In this document: one piece after another, positions 1-6,286 of the stretch
Layout of the letters: each line of letters starts with the position of its first letter
How positions within the stretch are numbered: position 1 is the first letter of the stretch
Origin: Pseudomonas sp. PGPPP3
GTDB taxonomy: Bacteria; Pseudomonadota; Gammaproteobacteria; Pseudomonadales; Pseudomonadaceae
NCBI GenBank assembly: GCA_002256055.1
Contig: NKIE01000040.1
Location: 1 to 12,450, forward strand
Direction of reading: 5' to 3'
Length of the DNA stretch: 12,450 nt
The notes under the pieces: model-generated
Databases searched by the model: none
Seen by the model: the letters and a program-made list of their open reading frames with translations, nothing else
Told to the model about the DNA's origin: nothing
Translations under genes and position numbers: made by a program

Positions 1-3000
1 TGTCTTCGGTGGTGTAGACGTTCTGCCCGTTGGCATTCACCAGGCGCTCGTACTCCACGCACTTGGCCCCGTGCATAAACACGCCGAGGTTGGTGCGGCC
101 GAAGTACTGGTCGAGCTTGGCGTGGGTCACTGGCAGCAACTGGTCGTGGCGGAACAGGCGGCTGAGGGCGCCGGCCATGCGTTTGCACGAGGTGCTGTCG
201 GGGTGCTCATGGCGCAGGTCGTGCTCGCCGGGGCAGCGCTCGTCGGCGCTGTAGTCGAAGCTGGCGAACAGGCGGTCCATCAGCGCATGCAGGGCATCGG
301 CCTGCACCGTGCCGGCGGAGAACTCCAGCAGCTCGCGGTTCAGGCCGTTGACCAGCAGCGCGGCCACTTGCAGGCGCATCTGCGCAGTGCTGGAGCCGAT
401 CACGAACGGCTGGAACTGCGAGAACAGCACGCCGTCCAGCTTGGCGCGGCCATTGGCATGGGTCAGATGGCCGCCGAGCAGGGACATGCCCAGGGAGGCC
501 GAGCCGACGCAGTGGCTGAAGCAGAACAGACTGCCGGGCAGGGCCGGTTGTTCACCCTGTTCGGCCTGCAACTGGCCGAGGATATGCTCGATGGCGGCAG
601 GGATTTCCCCGGCGGCGATATCGTCCATGCTGGAGAACTGCGCCGAGGCGCGCAGCCACGGGCTGACCCGGTATTCCAGCAGCCACACGTCCCAGCCCTG
701 GGCGTAGAGCATGGCCGCCAGGCTGCGCGGGCCGAGCTCTTCTGCGACAAAGGGCAGGGTGTTTTGGGCAAAACCGTTGAGCAGCATGATCGACTTGTAA
801 CGGCGTTGACCGTCGACCACCTGGGACTCGACCTGGTTCTGGGCATAGCGCACCAGGCCGACGCGGATCTGCTCGCCGGCTGGCTGCTCGGCATGCAGCG
901 GTACGTGCAGGCATACCGGTGCTTGCGGCGCGATCTGCCGGCCGTCGGCCAAGGGCAGGGACGGATAGAAATCCTGTTGCAGCTCGAACACGCCGGTGTC
1001 GGCGGCCAGGGCTGGGTCGTTGGCGGGCAGGTCGTTGCGGTAGTCCGGCAGGCGGAAGTCCAGCATCCGGCTGCTGATCAGGTAGCGGGCAATCAGTAAC
1101 GGGTAACTGGCCATGGCCGTCAGGGCGTTGACGGTGTCGGTGCCGTCCAGCAGCTGCGGGGCGATGCGCCGCACCATCTCGGGGATGTCCATGGCCAGGC
1201 GGCCGCTGGCCAAAGGCTGGGATTCACCCTGGCGGTACAGCTGAATGTCCAGCTCGGTCAGTTGCGCCCAGACGCTGCGGCGCGGCAGCACCGGCCAGCC
1301 GCCGTGGCGCCATTTACCCAGCAGCCAGCGGCCCAGTTCGGCCCACTCGGCGGCTGGCTGGATCAGTTTGCTGCCGCGCAGCTGGTAGTTCTGCTGGCTG
1401 TCGCTGAGCTGCAATTGATAGTCGAAGCTGCGCGCCGCGCTGGCGTGCCAGAGCAGTCGTGCCCCGCTCAATAGGTTGTGCCACAGGCCCGGAGCGTTGG
1501 CCGGCTTAGCCCGGTGGCGGTCGGGCAGCCAGCGGTTGATCACGTAGGTCAGGCCGGCGCGGGCAAAGCGGCTCAGGCGCGCCGTGGGGCTGTCGGCCAG
1601 GGCGCGGAACAGCTCGACGTGGCCACTGCGCACCTGCAGGATCAGCGCGGCCTGGTCGGGACGGTCGATGACCAGGCGCGAAGCGGTCAACTGCTGGTCG
1701 GCGCTGAAGGCAATGGCGGTAACCCGGTGCGCGGGGCTGGCCCACAGGCGTTGCCAGTCCGGTACGTCCATCTGCAGAAACAGCGCACCGTCCAGCTGCT
1801 GGGGGGCGCTGCCGGGTTGCTCCTGCCAGGTCAGCGGGCCGCGCAGCACCTCGGCGAGAACTGCGCCGCTGCTGACCGGCTGGGTCCGCTCGAACGGCGG
1901 TGGCACCTGCGGGTAGGCCGGCAGGCTGACCGCATTGGGGCGGCCTGCAGGCAGTTCGGCCAGGGTCAGGCGACAGGCGCGTTCGGCCAGGGCGGTGATG
2001 GTCAGCAGCGGGTTGACTCCCAGGGAGCTGGGGATAATCGAACCGTCCAGCACCTGCAGGCTGGCGTGCACGCTGCCGTCCTGACGAAACACCTGGCCGC
2101 GCTCATTGACCACGCCGTCTTGCACCCCATCGGCCATCCGGCAGCCACCCAGCGGGTGCACGGTGACCCAGCCGGCTTCTGGCGCGGGGCCGCTGAGCAC
2201 CTGGGCGATGTCGTCTGGCAGCACGCCGGAGGCCGGGTTGGGCAGAAACTCGCCGCCGATTTGCTGGATGCAGGCCATGCGCTGGCGATGCAGCTGCGGC
2301 GCCGGGTCGGCGGCCTGGGCCGGCCAGCTCCAGTTCAGCCGCGCGCCGGGGTCGTTGAGGGTGGCCTGGCCGGCGGCTGAGTCGTGGCCCATGCCGAGCA
2401 GGGCCAGGCTGCGCTGGATCAGCTGTGGGTCGACTGCCAGTGGGTCGTGGCCCGGGCGGCTGCGCAGGCCGAAGCGGTTGAGTTGCGGCAGCACGCCAAG
2501 GGTGCTGAGCAGTTCGTTGGCCAGCGGCGCGAGCAGGCCGGGAATGCCGCCGTCTTCGATGATGGTGCTGCGGCGGTGGTCGGCGTGATCGTGAAAGCGG
2601 ATCACCGCGCTGATGGTCGGCCCGCTGCTGTTGGTGGCGCCCGCTACGCTGCTGCGGCCAATGCCGTCGGCTATGTCGGGCAGGGCATAGGCGGCGCAGA
2701 GGTCGTCGCCGTTGGCGGAAATCCCCTGGCCAAGCCAGGCGCTGGCCACATCCAGGCCCTGGCGTTGGGAGCGCAGGAGAATTTCGCTGGAGCCGAAGGT
2801 GCCGGCGCTGAGGATCACCCGCGCGGTGCGGATGCTGAAGCCGTAGTGCTTGATCTCGGCGGCCCCGTTGCGCTGCAGGGCGCCCCACTGCGCGCGCTCG
2901 CTGGTGCGCACGCAATGCACGCGCCAGGGGTGGCGGACGTCGCTGGGCACGTGCTCGACGGACAGCACGCTGACTCGGGTGAATAGCCGTGCGCCGGCCT

Positions 3001-3748
3001 GACAGGCACGCGGCAGGTAGGTCTTGTCCAGGCTCAGTTTAGCCTGGTGGTTACAGCCGGATACGCAGTTGCCGCAGCCCACGCAGGCGGCGCGCGGGCC
3101 TTGGGCCTGGGATGGGGTGGCGCTGAACTCGATGGCCAACGGCACGTCTTCGCAGCTGACACTTAACAGCGGGCTGGTACTGGCGCTGGCGGCGGCGCGG
3201 CCGATCTGTTGCAGGCGCTGGTACTTGGCCGTGCGTTGCGGCACGCACGTGCGGCTGGCGGCCTGGGAGGCCGGTGTCTGCACCTGCAGGCCGGCGCTGG
3301 CGCGCTGGAAGTCTTCGTCCAGGTTGGCACTACGAATCGCTTGCGGCCAGGGGCTGTGGGCGAACACCCGTGGGTCGGGGCGCAGGGCCACGGCAGCGTT
3401 GATCAGGCTGCCGCCGCCCAGGCCATTGCCGAGCAGGGCCGAGGCGCGCTGGCCGAGGCGGAAATCGAACAAGGCGTCTTCATTGCCGACGGCATTGGCA
3501 CCTTGGTTGGCATGTAGCTCGGCGCGGATAAAACCGCCGGTCTGGCTGAGGTCGCTAGGGAACTCGCCGGCCAGGTATTCGTTGCCGCGCTCCAGCAGGG
3601 CCACGCTCTGACCATGCTCGGCAAAGCGCAGGGCCGCCACTGCACCGCCATAGCCGGAACCGACCACCACCACGTCGGGGCAGTAGGGGTTATCCGCGGC
3701 CTGGCTGAGGCTGAGTAAGTGTTCGACGTCCTGTGCGAGCCACTGCAT
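1..3748 (-). CDS. GMC oxidoreductase (cholesterol-oxidase type) fused to alpha/beta hydrolase, partial at C-terminus
   Basis: The start is ATG at 3748 with a GGGAGG ribosome site about 7 nt upstream; the frame stays open for 1249 codons to the left edge. Residues 1 to about 592 are a GMC flavoenzyme: FAD dinucleotide motif GSGYGG (30-35), a GNGLGGGS segment near 105-115, HPLGGCRM from His531, and VNPLLTITALAER with Asn579. These match the catalytic His and Asn of cholesterol oxidases, so oxidation of a sterol-like or other hydrophobic alcohol is inferred. Cys222, 225, 228 and 232 form a ferredoxin-like CxxCxxCxxxC cluster. Residues about 595-945 are an unassigned region. From about 945 an alpha/beta hydrolase follows, with NGFAQN (991-996), a DVWLLEYR strand and lipase-box-like SHCVGS, where Cys1080 takes the nucleophile place. 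No signal peptide is seen, so it is probably cytoplasmic. It is divergent from the lipoprotein gene. The substrate is unknown. Confidence 0.88.
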   Translation of the reverse strand, partial: MQWLAQDVEHLLSLSQAADNPYCPDVVVVGSGYGGAVAALRFAEHGQSVALLERGNEYLAGEFPSDLSQTGGFIRAELHANQGANAVGNEDALFDFRLGQRASALLGNGLGGGSLINAAVALRPDPRVFAHSPWPQAIRSANLDEDFQRASAGLQVQTPASQAASRTCVPQRTAKYQRLQQIGRAAASASTSPLLSVSCEDVPLAIEFSATPSQAQGPRAACVGCGNCVSGCNHQAKLSLDKTYLPRACQAGARLFTRVSVLSVEHVPSDVRHPWRVHCVRTSERAQWGALQRNGAAEIKHYGFSIRTARVILSAGTFGSSEILLRSQRQGLDVASAWLGQGISANGDDLCAAYALPDIADGIGRSSVAGATNSSGPTISAVIRFHDHADHRRSTIIEDGGIPGLLAPLANELLSTLGVLPQLNRFGLRSRPGHDPLAVDPQLIQRSLALLGMGHDSAAGQATLNDPGARLNWSWPAQAADPAPQLHRQRMACIQQIGGEFLPNPASGVLPDDIAQVLSGPAPEAGWVTVHPLGGCRMADGVQDGVVNERGQVFRQDGSVHASLQVLDGSIIPSSLGVNPLLTITALAERACRLTLAELPAGRPNAVSLPAYPQVPPPFERTQPVSSGAVLAEVLRGPLTWQEQPGSAPQQLDGALFLQMDVPDWQRLWASPAHRVTAIAFSADQQLTASRLVIDRPDQAALILQVRSGHVELFRALADSPTARLSRFARAGLTYVINRWLPDRHRAKPANAPGLWHNLLSGARLLWHASAARSFDYQLQLSDSQQNYQLRGSKLIQPAAEWAELGRWLLGKWRHGGWPVLPRRSVWAQLTELDIQLYRQGESQPLASGRLAMDIPEMVRRIAPQLLDGTDTVNALTAMASYPLLIARYLISSRMLDFRLPDYRNDLPANDPALAADTGVFELQQDFYPSLPLADGRQIAPQAPVCLHVPLHAEQPAGEQIRVGLVRYAQNQVESQVVDGQRRYKSIMLLNGFAQNTLPFVAEELGPRSLAAMLYAQGWDVWLLEYRVSPWLRASAQFSSMDDIAAGEIPAAIEHILGQLQAEQGEQPALPGSLFCFSHCVGSASLGMSLLGGHLTHANGRAKLDGVLFSQFQPFVIGSSTAQMRLQVAALLVNGLNRELLEFSAGTVQADALHALMDRLFASFDYSADERCPGEHDLRHEHPDSTSCKRMAGALSRLFRHDQLLPVTHAKLDQYFGRTNLGVFMHGAKCVEYERLVNANGQNVYTTED

Positions 3749-3921
3749 GGGGCTGACCTCCCTGTTCCGGTTGTGGGTGTCACCTGTTGCTGGCGCTGCA
3801 GCACTCGGCCGCCGGGCGACGCAGCGAGTGTAACTGTCACGTGTGGAAAAAGTTCAGGGCTGGAGCCAGGTCACGGATTGACGGATGATAGGCCGCTGTT
3901 TTGGGGCGTGTGAGGCCGATG

Positions 3922-4617
3922 ATGTTGCGTAGCTGGACTTTGCTGTTGATGACCCTGGTGCTGGCCATGGCTGGTTGCAGCGTGCACCCGCCGGTGGCGC
4001 TGTATCAGCTGGATGGCGGTCAGCCACAGGTGCCGACGGCCACTGACGGCGCGCTGGTGCTGCTGGGGCCGCTGACCCTGGCCGATTACCTGCAGCGCGG
4101 CGAGCTGTTGCAGCGCCAGGCCGATGGCAGCCTCAGTGTGGCCAGTGAGGCGCAATGGGCCGGCAGCTTGAATGCGGATGTCGAGCAGTTGTTGTTGCGT
4201 CAGCTGGCTGGGCGCCTGCAAACGCCGAATATCCTCCTGGCCCCGGCAGGGCCTGGGGTGAATGCCGACTTGCAAGTGCAGGTCAGCATCAGTCGCCTGG
4301 ATTCCGGGCCACAGATGCCGGCGGTGCTGCATGCGCAATGGCGTTTGCTGGACAAGGCCGGTCAGCTGCAGGGCAGCCGTCTGCTGCAGCTGGAACAGGC
4401 GCACCAAGGCAGCCTTGCCAGCCAGGTGCAGGCGCAGAGTCGGTTATTGCAGCAGTTGGCCGAGCAATTGGCGACGGCGGCGGTGACGGCCTTGAAGGTG
4501 CCCGCAGCGACCAATCCGACGAATAAGCGTGTCGCCCCGGCGCGTAAAACCACCCCGTTGCCGCCGGCACCGCCCGTAGCGCCGGCCCAAGGGGCAGTAG
4601 AAGTGTTTCGCTTCTAA
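3922..4617 (+). CDS. PqiC-like ABC-transport auxiliary lipoprotein
   Basis: A hydrophobic N-terminal helix (LLLMTLVLAMAGC) ends in a lipobox cysteine about 16 residues in, so the mature protein is a lipoprotein. The residue after Cys is Ser, which favours outer-membrane sorting by the usual +2 rule. The body matches the ABC_trans_aux/PqiC family: an early YQLDGG, then LGPLTLADYLQRGELLQR, then a QWAGSL segment and a helix with regular Leu spacing. Family members link MCE-type lipid transport systems to the outer membrane. The last 35 residues are rich in Pro, Ala and Lys and look unstructured. GAGG at 3912-3915 lies 6 nt from ATG 3922, so I prefer it over ATG 3919 or the in-frame TTG 3901. No MCE, permease or ATPase gene is next to it, so its partner is unknown. 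Its stop lies 7 bp from the convergent stop of the membrane gene. Confidence 0.82.
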   Translation: MLRSWTLLLMTLVLAMAGCSVHPPVALYQLDGGQPQVPTATDGALVLLGPLTLADYLQRGELLQRQADGSLSVASEAQWAGSLNADVEQLLLRQLAGRLQTPNILLAPAGPGVNADLQVQVSISRLDSGPQMPAVLHAQWRLLDKAGQLQGSRLLQLEQAHQGSLASQVQAQSRLLQQLAEQLATAAVTALKVPAATNPTNKRVAPARKTTPLPPAPPVAPAQGAVEVFRF

Positions 4618-4624
4618 GGGCGGT

Positions 4625-6154
4625 TCAGGCGTGGGAGCTGGCGTCGTGCATGCGCGCCAGTTGGCGCTCCAGCAGGGCCGGATAAGGATCGAGTAGACGC
4701 TCCACGCAACTGGCCCCTTCCGGGCTGGCGATGGCGCGGATACGTACGCGTTGGCGCAACAGTGCATCGTCGCCAATTTCCCGTGCCACCAACAGCAGGT
4801 TGCGGCTGTGCTGGGACAGAGCCAGGGCATCCTGGGCGCTGTCGCTGAGCAACAGCTCGCCCTGGCTGAGGTCTTCCAGGCCGTTGCCGAGCGTCAGGCC
4901 GAAGCCCGCCGTCGCAATTATGCCGCTGTCGGCCACCTGGATTTGCAGGGCGTGGCCCAGGGCGCGCATCAGCTCACCGCAGCAAATCGCATGGGTCAGG
5001 TAATCATCACCGCTGTCGCGCTGGTGAAACAGCATCAGGCTGCTGCCGTCGCTGAGGGTGTGTAGCTGGCCTTGATACAGGCTGGCTGCCTGGTCCAGGC
5101 AGTCACGATAGCGCTGCAGCAGGTCCATCAGGCGTGAGCGGGGCAGGCGGCGCAATTGCTCTTGGGCGCCCAGTTGCATGGCCAATACGGCGCTTGGGCG
5201 CTGAATCTTGGCGGCCGGCAGCAAGGGCGATTCGGCGCTGCTGTGGTCGCGCAGGTCGGCAAACGGATCGTCTTCTTCGTCATCTAGCGGCGCGGCGCTG
5301 AAGTCGTCGCGATGCGGCTCGTGGCTATCGAATTGCGGGTCGTGCAGGTCGCGTACGGCAAACTCTTCGTGCTCATCCTCGTGGTCGTCGAAGCTGATCT
5401 CGTGTTCGTCGTCATCGTCATCGCGGTCGCGATAGGCTGGTGTAGCCTGGGTTTCGATCTTGATCGGCACCAGGCGCGCTTGCAGTTGGCGCGCCAGATC
5501 GCCGATTTCGTCCTGGCGGCCAGCGCCGGGAGCCGGGTCATCGGGGTCGCGCAGCCAGACGCGCAATTGCAGCAGCGGGGTGGAAATATGCCGGCCCAGG
5601 CGCAGCGACAGAGACATTGTCAAGGCCAATAGAATCAGGCTGAGCAGGCCCATGCTTTGCAGGCTGATGGTCATTGGCTGCTGGAATTGCTCGGTGTCGA
5701 GGCTAATGCGCAGGTGCCCGGCGATTACTTCTTGAAAGGTGATCGGCGTCGAGTACAGCCCTTCGGTTTCGCCCAGCAGGCCTTGTTTGGGGCGCGAGCC
5801 GGCTTCGGCGAGGATGCGGTTATCGACGCTGTAGATGGCTGCGTGGGCCACCAGCGGATTTTTTTCCAGGTTGTTGAGCAGGATGTTGAGGCTGAGGATG
5901 TCGTTGGACACCAGCAGTTCGGTGGCCGAGGCGGCTGTCTGCACAATCAGGCTCTGGCCGAGGGCGTCGGCCTGCTGCTGCATGGCCTGCTTGAACTGCA
6001 TGCCCATCACCCAGGCGTAGATCACCAGCGCCAGCGCTACCAGCAGCAAGCTGTGGCTGGCGATGCGCAGGGCCAGGGGCACGCGCCGCTGGCGCAGGGC
6101 GTGGAAGATCAGCAGGAAGAAGTTATCGGGTTTGACGGATGCGGGCCGGTTCAC
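4625..6154 (-). CDS. YtjB/AhpA-family membrane protein with acidic linker and cyclase-like C-terminal domain
   Basis: This is a 509-residue inner-membrane protein starting at GTG. No in-frame ATG lies before residue 50, which is inside the first membrane helix. Helix 1 is about 30-52 and helix 2 about 163-185, and the 110-residue segment between them is probably periplasmic. This plan, and the divergent position next to serB, match E. coli YtjB (SMP_2 family). After helix 2 there is a HAMP-like stretch with Pro193 and DEIGDLARQL (215-224), then a very acidic linker (about 241-303). Residues 320-470 resemble class III nucleotide cyclases: LSDGSSLMLF (367-376) fits the conserved GDG strand and GELLLSD (432-438) fits the late GEI-x-S strand. 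The first metal-binding Asp is replaced (around Gln327) and the central part is shortened, so catalysis is unlikely. A sensory or scaffold role is inferred; its real function is unknown. Confidence 0.82.
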   Translation of the reverse strand: MNRPASVKPDNFFLLIFHALRQRRVPLALRIASHSLLLVALALVIYAWVMGMQFKQAMQQQADALGQSLIVQTAASATELLVSNDILSLNILLNNLEKNPLVAHAAIYSVDNRILAEAGSRPKQGLLGETEGLYSTPITFQEVIAGHLRISLDTEQFQQPMTISLQSMGLLSLILLALTMSLSLRLGRHISTPLLQLRVWLRDPDDPAPGAGRQDEIGDLARQLQARLVPIKIETQATPAYRDRDDDDDEHEISFDDHEDEHEEFAVRDLHDPQFDSHEPHRDDFSAAPLDDEEDDPFADLRDHSSAESPLLPAAKIQRPSAVLAMQLGAQEQLRRLPRSRLMDLLQRYRDCLDQAASLYQGQLHTLSDGSSLMLFHQRDSGDDYLTHAICCGELMRALGHALQIQVADSGIIATAGFGLTLGNGLEDLSQGELLLSDSAQDALALSQHSRNLLLVAREIGDDALLRQRVRIRAIASPEGASCVERLLDPYPALLERQLARMHDASSHA

Positions 6155-6187
6155 GGGGCTCGGCTCTTATTGAGGAAATTGCCGCGC

Positions 6188-6215
6188 AGTATAGCGAGCC
6201 AAGGGGGGAGGGCAA
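6188..6215 (-). promoter_or_regulatory. Probable sigma-70 promoter of the YtjB-family gene
   Basis: On the minus strand, TTGCCC (6215-6210) is followed after 16 nt by TATACT (6193-6188). These match the -35 and -10 consensus at 4 of 6 and 5 of 6 positions. Transcription would begin near 6180, about 26 nt before the GTG start at 6154. This is a reading by eye, not an experimental start site. Confidence 0.5.
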
Positions 6216-6219
6216 AGCA

Positions 6220-6233
6220 CCGGGCATGCCCGG
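6220..6233. promoter_or_regulatory. Perfect 14-bp palindrome between divergent serB and YtjB-family promoters
   Basis: CCGGGCATGCCCGG reads the same on both strands. It lies 5 bp upstream of the predicted -35 of the minus-strand gene and 17 bp upstream of the predicted serB -10, thus covering the place where a serB -35 would sit. That location suits an operator or activator site for both genes. In GC-rich DNA a chance palindrome is possible, and the regulator is unknown. Confidence 0.35.
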
Positions 6234-6250
6234 CGGCCGCGGAAAATGGT

Positions 6251-6256
6251 TAGAAT
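6251..6256 (+). promoter_or_regulatory. Possible serB -10 element
   Basis: TAGAAT matches TATAAT at 5 of 6 positions and lies 30 nt before the serB start codon. I see no good -35 box 16-18 nt upstream, since that place is occupied by the palindrome. If real, this promoter may need an activator. Confidence 0.35.
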
Positions 6257-6286
6257 GTGCGCCTTTTCCTCTGCGGGGAGCCTACC

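Noticed and set aside
71-1099. Long plus-strand open frame opposite the hydrolase domain
   Set aside because: It is antisense to the clear minus-strand fusion gene. Its translation is Gln/Ala/Gly/Val-rich low-information sequence with no recognisable motif, as expected from GC-rich codon bias.
1478-2986. Two further long plus-strand open frames (1478-2380 and 2384-2986) opposite the GMC domain
   Set aside because: The same antisense effect. The minus frame there carries HPLGGC and the FAD-domain signatures, so it is the real one.
1-3748. Possible frameshift between the oxidase and hydrolase parts
   Set aside because: I translated the frame from ATG 3748 to base 2. Spot checks at 1140-1081, 538-500 and 58-2 stay in the same phase with no stop, so the fusion is continuous in this sequence.
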